From: Streptomyces sp. CG1
Lineage (GTDB): Bacteria > Actinomycetota > Actinomycetes > Streptomycetales > Streptomycetaceae
Assembly (NCBI RefSeq): GCF_041080625.1
Contig: NZ_CP163518.1
Span: forward strand, 2,108,001-2,172,000
DNA: 64,000 bases
Direction of reading: 5' to 3'
Both the position numbers and the translations under genes were made by a program. Of the stretch, positions 43,688 to 51,698 are shown piece by piece (position 1 is the stretch's first letter; each line of letters begins with the position of its first letter). Under the pieces are notes generated by a model, which did not search any database, was not told where the DNA came from, and saw only the letters and a program-made list of their open reading frames with translations.

Positions 43688-44337
43688 GGCTGGCACCCGG
43701 CGGCGCCACGGGTAGACGTGATTTTCACGAGCTGCCAGATTCCCTGCTTGTTCTTGGCGGCCTCGGCGCTGTAGGCGACGTAGCTGTCCTTGGTCACCTT
43801 CGTGCCTTGGACTTGACCGGTCTTGATGATCTTGCTGTATGCCTTGCTTTCGTCGGCGCAGTATCCGATCGCGGCGCTGGTCTGAGACTTCACCTTCACG
43901 GCGCGGTTGAAGTACCGCGTCGTACCCGTTACCGTCCAGCCCACTTTCGTGAAGCTCTGGACCCACTGCTGAGCGGCCACAGCGCCCTCGCCGTCTGTGT
44001 AGAAGGCCAAGGCTGGGAGTCGAGGATTCTGAGCAACGATCGCCGCGTCGAGCGCACGGATGAGTTCCGCGTTGTCCCGCAGGATCGCGTCCTTCACGGA
44101 GTCGCCGGTTTCCTCTGGCGTGAAGGTGTCATTGACGTCCGACGGCAGCTTGATCTCAGGTCGTCCGGCCGTGTCCGACGGGCCGGCGCTGGGCGACGTG
44201 GAGCTCTTGCCGCCCGCGTCGGCACCCGAGATCTTGTTGTCGTCGGATCCGCCACCTCCTCCCGAGCTGCATGCGGTCAGCAGCAGGGCCGCAGATGCGG
44301 TGAGCACGGCTGTCACGAGCCGGGCGGGGCGGTTCAC
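43684..44337 (-). CDS. lipoprotein, first gene of the WXG100-type cargo operon
   Basis: The protein has 217 residues with a type II signal peptide: RLVTAVLTASAALLLTAC, with the lipidated Cys in the LLTAC lipobox followed by a Ser/Gly spacer. The remaining ~150 residues form an alpha/beta domain (ILRDNAELIRALDAAIVAQN, QQWVQSFTKVGWTVTG, YCADESKAYSKIIKTG, GIWQLVKITS), resembling small NTF2-like folds in Streptomyces lipoproteins. It heads a six-gene operon and would be anchored on the outer face of the membrane, with the secreted protein encoded next as the natural partner. Confidence 0.8.
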   Translation of the reverse strand: MNRPARLVTAVLTASAALLLTACSSGGGGGSDDNKISGADAGGKSSTSPSAGPSDTAGRPEIKLPSDVNDTFTPEETGDSVKDAILRDNAELIRALDAAIVAQNPRLPALAFYTDGEGAVAAQQWVQSFTKVGWTVTGTTRYFNRAVKVKSQTSAAIGYCADESKAYSKIIKTGQVQGTKVTKDSYVAYSAEAAKNKQGIWQLVKITSTRGAAGCQP

Positions 44338-44963
44338 TGTGGACTCCCGTGGAGGTGGGGGGATAGGTCAATCGAACTGACGCTACCCATGGGGCGAGTG
44401 GTGTCACCAGCCGGGTTTGCGTCAAGATCACGTAAATCGACGTCAGATACGGGCGAATTCACGCATAGACACCAACACGGCTTCCCCCTGCGCCGGAGAG
44501 TGCGGAGCAGCACCCTTTGAGGATGCTTCTCGCCTCGGAAGGTCGAGTTGCCCTATCGCCTCGATACCCTGTCCCCTCCAGGAGTGCCTTCGGCACCGTC
44601 TCGGACGCCGCTGCCGGGCCCTGGACGTTCCCCGCACATCGTTTCCGAAGTGGTGTGGGTCTGAGGGCTCGTTCCAGGTCTGTGAGTAACTACCTGGCCT
44701 TGAGCCTCTTTCCCTGCTGGGGGAGGGGTTCGTTGGCATGTGGTGGCATGTGAGGCCGTGAGCCTGACTGTTAGCCCTCAACGCCCTCAACGCAGCCGAG
44801 TTACAACCTTCTCTACTCGATCAAGGCGGCTCGCTCCGCTCACCGCGCGCGGCCCGGCCCCCGGCCGGGCCTGCGCTCCTGTCTCCGCCCCGCTCCAGCC
44901 CGGCCGGCGCCCGTGCCGCGCTCATAGCAATCAGCCGCTTGCTGTAGAAGGGGTGCGTCGTGG
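44338..44963. other. intergenic region upstream of the WXG100-type operon
   Basis: No convincing gene. The first 100 bases should carry the operon's promoter; I see no clear consensus. CCATGGGGCGAGTG at 44388-44401 matches 14 bases of an arm of the hairpin at 52.9 kb, without a partner arm nearby. Confidence 0.4.
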
Positions 44964-45140
44964 CTAGGGCGGTCGGCTCCACGGCTTTACGGAGCCACTT
45001 TGGCGCGAGCCTCGAAGATCATGGCCCCAACGTCGTGCTTTACCGGGCAGGTCCACAGACTGCCCGACGCGCCGCAAGCTTACGGGGCCATGATCACTCG
45101 CGCCAAAGCAGCGCCACCCCAAAGCCGCTCCACCGACCTC
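44964..45140 (+). ncRNA. long imperfect hairpin, copy A of a paired structured element
   Basis: Core stem 1: GGCGCGAG 45002-45009 with CTCGCGCC 45097-45104. Then a bulge CCTCGAA 45010-45016 opposite a single A (45096). Stem 2: GATCATGGCCCC 45017-45028 with GGGGCCATGATC 45084-45095. The apical hairpin is CGGGCAG 45044-45050, loop GTCCACAGA, CTGCCCG 45060-45066. Outside the core, GGTCGG and GGCTTT on the left pair with AAAGCC and CCGACC on the right, extending it to about 45140. A second copy with the same bulge and near-identical loop, but changed stems, lies on the other strand at 52.9 kb. It lies just beyond the 3' end of a minus-strand gene, so a terminator role is the simplest alternative. 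RNA versus single-stranded DNA function is undecided. Confidence 0.6.
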
Positions 45141-45154
45141 TCACTTTCCCGTCC

Positions 45155-45880
45155 TCAGTCGAATCTGCGTGTTGTCATGCCGAAGTAATCCATGGCGAAT
45201 TGAAGGAATTGCAATCGCGCGCCTTCGTCAACTACTTCCCCCTGGAGGAAGTATCGCCCTTCTAGGCGTCGCGAGAGATTTACCATGGCCTCCAGTTTAA
45301 TCCATCCGCCCATTCGGCTATCCGAGAGAACTTCGGGCACAAAATCACCGAAGAGTGTTACAGCTAGCGGATTGTAGTCGATAGAAAATGATCCGGAGCT
45401 GTCATTCCAATAGAAGTCATAATTGTCGAGCGGGCCAAGGTAGTCAATGGTCCCTTTCAAAAACCACCAACAGACTTCCTGGTAGTCTTCGCACTCCTCT
45501 AGGGTCGGCGGCTCAGCTCCATCATGTTCTACGGCATTGCGAAGACGCCTGAGACGACGGAGTGAGCGCTGGAGGATTACGCCCCAGGTTTCCAGAAGGC
45601 CGAGCCAGCCAATACTCTTCGAATCTGAGTATTGACCAAAATTGTATATCCGGTTCAGGTGTTCAAGGCGTGCATCGACAGCACGCTTAAGAGCGAGAAC
45701 CGCATCAATTCGGTCATACTTGCCATGATGATTGGAAAGCCGGTACGCCGCATGATGAAATGACGCTTCGGCGCGCGCGATCATCATTCGATCGTAATCG
45801 TCAATGCCGCCTTTTCCGTGGCCATTCTCCGTAAATTCATGCAGGCCGTTTTCCAACCACCAATCCAAGGTGCTCTCCAT
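45155..45880 (-). CDS. HEPN-like protein, low-GC cargo gene
   Basis: The protein has 241 residues from ATG 45880; a TTG at 45901 directly after a stop is the longest possibility. It is largely helical with many aromatic residues. LRRLRNAVEHDGAEPP contains RNxxxH, the usual catalytic signature of HEPN RNases and of MNT-associated HEPN proteins. Before it are helices FHHAAYRLSNHHGKYDRIDA and KRAVDARLEHLNRIYNFG, which fit an N-terminal HEPN bundle. The GC content is visibly lower than the flanking DNA, pointing to recent transfer. HEPN proteins often act in phage defence or toxin systems; here there is no paired nucleotidyltransferase. Confidence 0.55.
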   Translation of the reverse strand: MESTLDWWLENGLHEFTENGHGKGGIDDYDRMMIARAEASFHHAAYRLSNHHGKYDRIDAVLALKRAVDARLEHLNRIYNFGQYSDSKSIGWLGLLETWGVILQRSLRRLRRLRNAVEHDGAEPPTLEECEDYQEVCWWFLKGTIDYLGPLDNYDFYWNDSSGSFSIDYNPLAVTLFGDFVPEVLSDSRMGGWIKLEAMVNLSRRLEGRYFLQGEVVDEGARLQFLQFAMDYFGMTTRRFD

Positions 45881-46019
45881 GCAGTCATGGACGCCAAACA
45901 ATTATTGGAACACGTCGCTTTCGCGGGGCATCGAGTCGCGTGTCGGCTTGGGGACACCGCAGGCAGCTGCCCTGACCGGCGCCTCAACCTTCATCTCTTC
46001 TCTTCACCTTGCAAGCGCC

Positions 46020-46784
46020 CTATTCAGCAGAATTCCGCTCCCAATATTCATCCATTCCTTCAAGATCGGCATTACCTAAATGACGAGCCGCCTCTATCGC
46101 CAGTGCGCTCAATCGCTGCGAGACCTCCTTAGGTAGGGCAATTGAGCCAATGAAAATACCAGTATAAAGAATCACGCTGCGGCCTATTTCATTCAGAGAG
46201 ATCAAGAGGCCTATTTCACTGTAAAGGCCTCCCGCTGCGGGCGGCCCATCAGGCATGAAATGTTGCGGTCTGTGGCCAGGGTGGGCCCCGTATCCGCTCA
46301 GCTTCGAGTACCTGATTTGGCCAGTCGGAACCCCCCAGCCTCCCTGCTCCAGTCGCATCCGAACCTGGACCGCAGAGTACTTGCGCCGACGATCCTTTTC
46401 GTCTGCACATCTCCATTCGGCCAGCGTCGCTGGATCATAGAGGAACAGGGATACCAGATTCACTCTCTCTGCGATTGAGCGAGACAGCGTAAGGGCCTCA
46501 TCATAAAAGCCCATGTGCATTAGACGTATAGCGGCGCGAGCCGCGTTGCAGACACCCCCAGTCAAGTGCTCAATCGCGTGATCGCCGCCTTGGCAACCCC
46601 AATAGCAGCTTGAGGATCTATCCAGGATAGATAGCAAGGTCCCGAGAGCCTTGTGCAATTTAGGCGCTTTTTCACCAAGGGAAGGAAGCCTCTCTGTTGA
46701 TAATGCGTCACAGGAGTCCTCAAGACTCCTCATGGCGGTATAGAAGCCATCCTCTTCAAAATCACCTTCGGTCAATCCAGGCAC
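46020..46784 (-). CDS. helical protein of unknown function, low-GC cargo gene
   Basis: The protein has 254 residues from GTG 46784, supported by a strong GGAGGAGG ribosome site 5 bases upstream. Sequence is all-helical: HKALGTLLSILDRSSSCYWG, then GGVCNAARAAIRLMHMGFYD, EALTLSRSIAERVNLVSLFL and EIGLLISLNEIGRSVILYTG. The helix IRLMHMGFYDEALTLSRSIAERV resembles DUF5677-type proteins of unknown function, but the match is weak. Low GC and position beside the HEPN-like gene (140 bases apart, same strand) suggest the two arrived together as an accessory, perhaps defence, pair. Confidence 0.55.
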   Translation of the reverse strand: MPGLTEGDFEEDGFYTAMRSLEDSCDALSTERLPSLGEKAPKLHKALGTLLSILDRSSSCYWGCQGGDHAIEHLTGGVCNAARAAIRLMHMGFYDEALTLSRSIAERVNLVSLFLYDPATLAEWRCADEKDRRRKYSAVQVRMRLEQGGWGVPTGQIRYSKLSGYGAHPGHRPQHFMPDGPPAAGGLYSEIGLLISLNEIGRSVILYTGIFIGSIALPKEVSQRLSALAIEAARHLGNADLEGMDEYWERNSAE

Positions 46785-46943
46785 GAGTCCTCCTCCTTAC
46801 TCGCAATACCTACGCGTCGAAAGCGCACCTCACTACGGTTCTGAGCGACGACGCTGCACCTGTGGTCAGTATCAGCTCTGCAAGGACAGAGTCTGCCGCT
46901 GTAGGTACACTCAAGTCACCTGCTGACCCACGTAGTTCGGAAC

Positions 46944-47019
46944 AGAGATCGGTGCTGACCAGGCAACCAGGTGCTATGAGCGAGGGCGCCAGTAGCCCCT
47001 GGTGCCCACACCGATCTCT
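46944..47019 (+). promoter_or_regulatory. 76-base leader hairpin before the small membrane-protein gene
   Basis: AGAGATCGGTG (46944-46954) pairs perfectly with CACCGATCTCT (47009-47019). An inner stem, CCAGGTGCTA with TAGCCCCTGG, has one mismatch. It ends 17 bases before the ATG at 47036, just upstream of AAAGGGG. It could control translation or termination. Confidence 0.55.
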
Positions 47020-47035
47020 CTTCGAAAGGGGCTAC

Positions 47036-47200
47036 ATGGAACTGGCGGGATGGGTGACGGTCGGAACCGCAGCGGTCGTCGGAGGGTTCACTGTCGTGGG
47101 ACACCTCTTCGACCAGGTGCCGGCTCTCTCCCAAAAGTTGATCACTGTGATTCGGTCTGTTCGCGCAGTGCGTGATGAGGTACGGGCTGACCGCAGGTGA
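47036..47200 (+). CDS. small membrane protein (54 aa)
   Basis: ATG 47036 follows AAAGGGG by 4 bases. The protein has 54 residues: a hydrophobic segment WVTVGTAAVVGGFTVVGHLF, then an amphipathic, basic tail (SQKLITVIRSVRAVRDEVRA). It is preceded by a long hairpin leader and followed by a strong terminator hairpin, so it looks like a self-contained expression unit. Small proteins of this form include type I toxins, holin-like proteins and conjugation regulators. I recognise no family, and the direct evidence is only the good ribosome site and framing. Confidence 0.5.
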   Translation: MELAGWVTVGTAAVVGGFTVVGHLFDQVPALSQKLITVIRSVRAVRDEVRADRR

Positions 47201-47206
47201 TCAACT

Positions 47207-47244
47207 GGCCTCACCTGCGGGAGCTCTCTCCCGAAGGTGAGGCC
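47207..47244 (+). terminator. strong hairpin after the small membrane-protein gene
   Basis: GGCCTCACCT (47207-47216) pairs with AGGTGAGGCC (47235-47244), with an inner CGGGAG-CTCT-CTCCCG hairpin. It begins 6 bases after the stop at 47200. A long GC stem without a T-run is typical of Streptomyces terminators. Confidence 0.7.
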
Positions 47245-47392
47245 GGCTCTCCTGCCGACACGTTCGTGGTCGTGCCAGAAGCGTGCCAGGTCGCACGGGG
47301 AACCACGGGGAACAGCGGGGTATGACGGAGCCGCCCACGACTCACCAAGTCCCCTTTGCCGCAGCTCAGCCAAGTAGCGAGCGTTACATCGC

Positions 47393-47411
47393 CTCAGCTT
47401 CCCAAGCTGAG
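47393..47411 (+). other. tRNA-anticodon-arm-like site (possible old att site)
   Basis: CTCAGC-TTCCCAA-GCTGAG is a perfect 6-bp stem with a seven-base loop reading anticodon CCC. AGCTTCCCAAGCTGA (47396-47410) recurs at 49056-49070. The rest of a tRNA is absent. Upstream of both copies are GTGCCAG-type arm sequences common beside tyrosine-integrase attP sites. Confidence 0.45.
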
Positions 47412-47517
47412 AGCCTCGACGCTGCCAGCACCGGCTAGCTCTGCAACTTGGTCTGGTCGGAGCGTAGTGCGGTCGAAACCCCATGCTTGACGTGGCGCTT
47501 CGCACTAGTCTCCGACC

Positions 47518-48210
47518 ATGGCGAGCACGACATGCGGATGGTGTGGACGGTTGGCTCACATGAGGCCTGCCAGCAGAGCTGAGGTAGTCCTCGATCACAA
47601 CAGCCGTCTCAACGTAGGGTTCCAGACTTACCAGTGTGCCAACTGCCATCGGCTGCTTCTCGCTCACGGATGGACAGACTTCCAGCCTACGAACGATTGG
47701 GACGAGGCTCCCTCTGATCTCTGGAACCACCCCCAAGCCGGGGAGCCACAATGGCTTCCTCCCGCGATGTCCAACAGGACGTTCCCAGATGTTCCGCCGG
47801 CCATCGAGTCGCTCGCAGTTGAAGCGCACGATTGCCTGACGATCAAGGCCGACCGAGCTGCCGTCACACTCGCGCGCGCCGTGGTCGAGGCATCCGCGAA
47901 GGAAAGAGGGGTCATCAAAGGGAGCTTGATCGCAAAGATTGATGAGCTTCACAAGCTGGGGCTACTGCGCGGACACATCAAGGAAGCAGCCCACGAAGTG
48001 CGCTTCGGCGGTAACGAGGCAGCGCATGGCGATCTCACCCCAGTTGATCATGAGGCGGCCGAAGAGATCTTGACGCTCATGGATGAGGTGCTGAACGACC
48101 TGTTTCAGTCCCCAGCTCGCGTGACACGTGCCCAGCAGCGGCGCCTAGAGCGTTCCCAGGCTCTCCCGGGGCCAGCTAACGCTGCTGTGTCAGAGGGTAC
48201 GGCCGAATAG
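47518..48210 (+). CDS. DUF4145 (HEPN-like) domain protein with N-terminal zinc ribbon
   Basis: The protein has 230 residues. The N-terminus holds two Cys pairs, CGWCGRL and YQCANCHRL, a probable zinc ribbon. Residues ~95-200 are a DUF4145 domain: DRAAVTLARAVVEASAKERG, SLIAKIDELHKLGLLRGHIK, EAAHEVRFGGNEAAHGDLTP, and EEILTLMDEVLNDLFQSPAR. The R...N-x3-H arrangement matches the HEPN-type core of this family. DUF4145 proteins often accompany restriction or other defence genes. No other defence gene is in the same operon here. It lies between two copies of a tRNA-like direct repeat, suggesting separate acquisition. Confidence 0.8.
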   Translation: MASTTCGWCGRLAHMRPASRAEVVLDHNSRLNVGFQTYQCANCHRLLLAHGWTDFQPTNDWDEAPSDLWNHPQAGEPQWLPPAMSNRTFPDVPPAIESLAVEAHDCLTIKADRAAVTLARAVVEASAKERGVIKGSLIAKIDELHKLGLLRGHIKEAAHEVRFGGNEAAHGDLTPVDHEAAEEILTLMDEVLNDLFQSPARVTRAQQRRLERSQALPGPANAAVSEGTAE

Positions 48211-49196
48211 TTGAAGCCCCGATGGCGTGCCCACGGCGATACCCACACTTCGGCGAGACACGGCAACGAGTGAGTGTCTAACTGCGTGACAACGCCGACG
48301 AACGTTGGCGGACAACCACGTACGCTTACGGACCATCACAGCAGCTCGGCGGGCCACCATCCCAAGGCTGAGCCCCCTCCCAAGTTGCTTCGGGACGAAG
48401 AGGTCATCGCCCAATGGCCCGCTACCCCGCTTCTGCTGGCGCGGCTTGCTCTGACGGACGCCATCGCGCAGCGTGGCAAAGGCTCCGTGGTGGTTGCTCT
48501 GACACACGCGCGCCTGATCGTTCGACGCAGCCGCCATCGTGGTTGACGATCGTCGGCTGAGACGCAGACGTCCAAGGCCCAGCCTCCGGGGACGGCGAGG
48601 GCAAGAAGCAGCGTGTGTCGACGACCGCGTAATTCCCCAGCTGCGACGCCACTTTCCCCAGGCAAGCGTTCGAACGCGCGGTGAGCCTGAGGGCGGCCCG
48701 CCCGCCTGGGTAGTGTCGCGGGTCCTGGCGGCCGGTCAAGGACGCCTTCGGCGCCGCTACCGCGGTGAGCTGCGCTCATCCTTGACAGCCCACCACGACC
48801 CACAAGATCTGGCAGCTGTCGGGCGGGCCGGGGACGAGCGGCGTCCCCCTGGTCGCGCAGGCGCAGCGCCGGGATCCCCATGGGGAATTTTCTGGCGCCG
48901 CGGCTGGGGAATATCGCCGTCGTTCACAGCGTGCCATTCGCGTGCCAGAACCAGCGGGGACTCAGGGAGAACAACGGGGAATCGACCGCGTACCGCCATG
49001 GGACGGAGCACAGTTCAACGGCAGGTCAGCACGGTAGGGGCACCCAGAAGACCCAAGCTTCCCAAGCTGATGGCCCCCCTCTCGCTGAGACCGTCATCCC
49101 CTGGGTACCGTCATGCTCGTGTCCGGTGCGCGCCGGGTTGGTCACCCGTGGGCGTGCGCTGGTTGATCGCGCGCGACTAGGGGAGCTGGTTCGGGC
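48211..49196. other. gene-poor segment with possible remnant and second tRNA-like repeat
   Basis: About 985 bases without a convincing gene. 48355-48545 (+) is weakly coding-like (PKLLRDEEVIAQWPATPLLL) without a good start. GTCAAGGA near 48733 and TCCTTGAC near 48778 form a long-loop inverted repeat. 48930-49070 resembles 47265-47410 (GTGCCAG motifs, GGGGA runs, GACGGAG) and ends with the second AGCTTCCCAAGCTGA at 49056-49070. Confidence 0.45.
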
Positions 49197-50111
49197 ATGG
49201 CGGTTGACGCTGCTCGCACGGAAGAGGGGTTCACGTCGGCGAGGGCTGCGCGGGTGATGGCTGCCGCGTGCCGGGCTGCGGGGCTCGATGACAGAGGCGC
49301 GGAGTTGATCCGTCTCGGGGAGAACGCGCTGTTTCGGCTGGCATCCGTGCCGGTGATCGTGCGCGTAGCTCGGGGCGAAGAGTGGCTGCCCAAAGCCCGC
49401 ACCGAGGTGGCCGTGTCCCGGTGGCTGGCGGAGGAACGGTTCCCGGCGGCTCGAATCGTCGAGGATATGGAGCAGCCGTTCTTGATCGATGGCCACCCGG
49501 TGACCTTCTGGCATCTGATCGTCGAGGGTGACCGCAAGGCGACGTACGGGGAGCTGGGCGGGATCCTGCGGGATCTGCACTCGCTGACCGTGCCGGACGG
49601 GCTTTCCCTGCCGTCGTACGATCCCTTCGACAAGCAAGCGCTGCGGCTCGATCGGGCGGTGATCCCGGACGATGACAAGGTCTTCTTGCGGAAGCGCTGG
49701 CGCGAACTGCAGGGTAAGTATGCCGAGTTGCGGTTCGAGACGCCCAAGGGGCCAGTGCACGGGGATGCCCACGTGCAGAACCTCATGGTGGACGACCAAG
49801 GCCGCGTGATCCTGATCGACTTCGAGATGTTCTGCTACGACCATCCCGAGTGGGATCTCATGGTTACGGCCGTGGAGCACCACAGCCTTGGTTGGCAGAC
49901 CGACGAACAGTACGCCGACTTCGTGGCTGCGTACGGGCGAGACCTGTACGACTGGCCGGGGTACGAGACGCTGCGGGGCATCCAAGAGTTCGGCATGACG
50001 ACGTGGCTTATGCAGAACGTGCAGGAGGACGAGAAGACCGCGGCCGAGTACCGCCGGCGCATCGCTGGCCTACGCAATGACGATGCACCTCGGGACTGGC
50101 GGCCCTGGTAG
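49197..50111 (+). CDS. aminoglycoside phosphotransferase-family (APH) kinase
   Basis: The protein has 304 residues of the APH/choline-kinase fold. The catalytic loop is PVHGDAHVQNLMVDDQG (HGD with the base Asp and Asn, ~residue 187) and the metal-binding motif is VILIDFEMFC (~206). An ATP-binding N-lobe is suggested by LGENALFRLASVPVIVRVA. The family phosphorylates aminoglycosides, macrolides, sugars or other small molecules; the substrate cannot be inferred here. Its stop is 3 bases from the convergent end of the TPR regulator. It may be element cargo conferring resistance or a metabolic role. Confidence 0.85.
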   Translation: MAVDAARTEEGFTSARAARVMAAACRAAGLDDRGAELIRLGENALFRLASVPVIVRVARGEEWLPKARTEVAVSRWLAEERFPAARIVEDMEQPFLIDGHPVTFWHLIVEGDRKATYGELGGILRDLHSLTVPDGLSLPSYDPFDKQALRLDRAVIPDDDKVFLRKRWRELQGKYAELRFETPKGPVHGDAHVQNLMVDDQGRVILIDFEMFCYDHPEWDLMVTAVEHHSLGWQTDEQYADFVAAYGRDLYDWPGYETLRGIQEFGMTTWLMQNVQEDEKTAAEYRRRIAGLRNDDAPRDWRPW

Positions 50112-50114
50112 CTG

Positions 50115-51491
50115 CTACTCGTCGTCCTCGTCCAGGCGGGTGAGTGCGTCGTGAACCTTCTCGTTGAAGGCGGCCACGGCAGGGTTCGCCGCGTGCACGC
50201 TGACCTCTGTCTGGAAGTCGGTCACGTAGCGCTGGAAGCGGGTCGACTGGAGGGAGTCGCCGCCGTCGACTGCGAGGCTCGCGGTGGTGACGGCGGCTTC
50301 CAACTCGCCGTTGAGTAGCTGGCTCTGGGCGAGAACCATGCGGCAGAAGCCCAGGGTGCGGGCGTACTTCGGGTCGGTGCTGTCTACGGCGCGCTGGGCC
50401 TGGTCGACGGCTTCCCGGCGCATCTTGAGGTCACGGAAGCAGTGGCAGAGTTCGCCCATGAGTTCTGCTTCGTCGAAGTAGCTCAGCCACGCAGGGTCGT
50501 CGCCTGTGTCGGCGCGTTCGAAGTGGCGTTCTGCCTCCGTCATCGCGCGGGCTGCCGCGATTCCGTCGCCCGTGTTGGAGAGCGCGCGGGCCTCCATGGC
50601 CGAGTAGTTCGCCATGGCGCGCGGGGTGGCCCGGCTCTTGGCGCCCTCGACGGCGGCGCGGGCTAGCTGGATGGCTTGGGCGTGGTTGCCCAGGTAGTTG
50701 GCCTGGTGGCTGAGGTTGCCGAGGATACGGGCGCCGAACATGCGGTCATCAGTGACCTGGGACAGGCGCAGCGTGGAAGTCAGGTAGCGGTGCGCAAGCC
50801 GGTGGTTGCCGACGTCGTACGCGGTCCATGCGAGCAACTGGGAGATCTCGGCGGCGGCGCCGAACAACGCGGTGCCCACCTTCTCGCTGTAGCTCGCGTC
50901 CAGCAACGGCAACACGTCTTCGCGGAAGTAGTGGCGAAGAGCCTTGTGGCCATGGCCCCCGCCGTACTTGAAGTCGAGTTGCATGAACAGGCTGGCGGCT
51001 TCCCTGATCGCGCGAACGTCGCGCATGCCGACTCGTCGGTGAGCGGGCTTGTCGACTTGGATGCCATCGGGGCGGGCAATCATCCATGACAGGACAGCGG
51101 AGCTTAGGTCGGCGTCCGCGACCATCAGTTGGTCCGGCGCAGGGGCATCGGCGCGCTCGTGGGTGAGTCCGTCGAGCATGGACAGCGCGTCGGGAAGAGT
51201 ACTCGGGTAGCCGATCGGCTCGGGAGCCGTCGACTTGGTGTGGTCGAAGAAACCGAGATCGCCCGGCGTGATCCGGCGCCCGAGTTTCTCCGAGAGAACG
51301 TCCGCCATGATCGCGGCTGCCTCCGGCCTGATGCCGAAGCCGTCCCGCCAGCGCCCAACAGCGATGTGCGTTGTCCGCAGGTCAAGGCCGCGCTGAGCCC
51401 CCAAGTCCTTCATACGTTTCGCAAGGCCCTTGTTCGAGACCATTGCCTCGCCCATGACAGCGATCAACTGCGCGTTCGGCTCTCGGCTCAT
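50115..51491 (-). CDS. XRE-like regulator with TPR repeats (NsdA/NsdB-like)
   Basis: The protein has 458 residues. Residues ~10-75 form a helix-turn-helix region (GLAKRMKDLGAQRGLDLR, HIAVGRWRDGFGIRPEAAA). The rest is a run of tetratricopeptide-type helical pairs: HRLAHRYLTSTLRLSQVTDD, FGARILGNLSHQANYLGNHA, MANYSAMEARALSNTGDG and MRREAVDQAQRAVDSTDP. This arrangement occurs in Streptomyces regulators of development and in plasmid-borne paralogues, which may respond to a peptide or protein partner. It is divergent from an ATPase gene, with palindromic sites between them. Its target is probably that intergenic region (inference). Confidence 0.8.
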   Translation of the reverse strand: MSREPNAQLIAVMGEAMVSNKGLAKRMKDLGAQRGLDLRTTHIAVGRWRDGFGIRPEAAAIMADVLSEKLGRRITPGDLGFFDHTKSTAPEPIGYPSTLPDALSMLDGLTHERADAPAPDQLMVADADLSSAVLSWMIARPDGIQVDKPAHRRVGMRDVRAIREAASLFMQLDFKYGGGHGHKALRHYFREDVLPLLDASYSEKVGTALFGAAAEISQLLAWTAYDVGNHRLAHRYLTSTLRLSQVTDDRMFGARILGNLSHQANYLGNHAQAIQLARAAVEGAKSRATPRAMANYSAMEARALSNTGDGIAAARAMTEAERHFERADTGDDPAWLSYFDEAELMGELCHCFRDLKMRREAVDQAQRAVDSTDPKYARTLGFCRMVLAQSQLLNGELEAAVTTASLAVDGGDSLQSTRFQRYVTDFQTEVSVHAANPAVAAFNEKVHDALTRLDEDDE

Positions 51492-51552
51492 GCTCCCCTG
51501 CCAACCCGAGAATTACGGCGAGTGTTCATCGTGTCACAGCAATCTGGCTCTG

Positions 51553-51613
51553 GGGGGTTCATTACTGAACCCCCTTCGTCTTTGCCGGTGTTCACGTGAA
51601 CCCCCTAGTGAAC
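51553..51613. promoter_or_regulatory. GTTCA-type palindromic operators between regulator and ATPase genes
   Basis: GGGGGTTCA-TTAC-TGAACCCCC at 51553-51574, the 12-base perfect palindrome GTTCACGTGAAC at 51590-51601, and a further half site TAGTGAAC at 51606-51613 share a GTTCA/TGAAC core. They lie between divergent starts at 51491 and 51699, so one factor could control both genes. Confidence 0.65.
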
Positions 51614-51698
51614 GCTCCCGGCCAAGCCTGCCGCGCCGTTCACTGGTCACCACAGATCGGCGAGTCATGGGGCTCGCCAGTGCTCGGGAGGGAACGCG

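Noticed and set aside
44388-44401. Possible third copy of the structured element (CCATGGGGCGAGTG)
   Set aside because: Only one arm matches; no pairing arm, bulge or apical hairpin is nearby, so it may be chance.
44443-44790. Minus-strand frame of 115 residues upstream of the WXG100 operon
   Set aside because: Arg/Ser-rich without domain, good start or ribosome site; it lies in a promoter-type region.
44964-45140. Structured element interpreted as a retron or integron attC
   Set aside because: No reverse transcriptase or integron integrase is in the window, and the conserved bulge and loop do not match what I know of either.
47393-47411. A tRNA gene
   Set aside because: Only an anticodon-arm-like hairpin is present; acceptor, D and T arms are missing.
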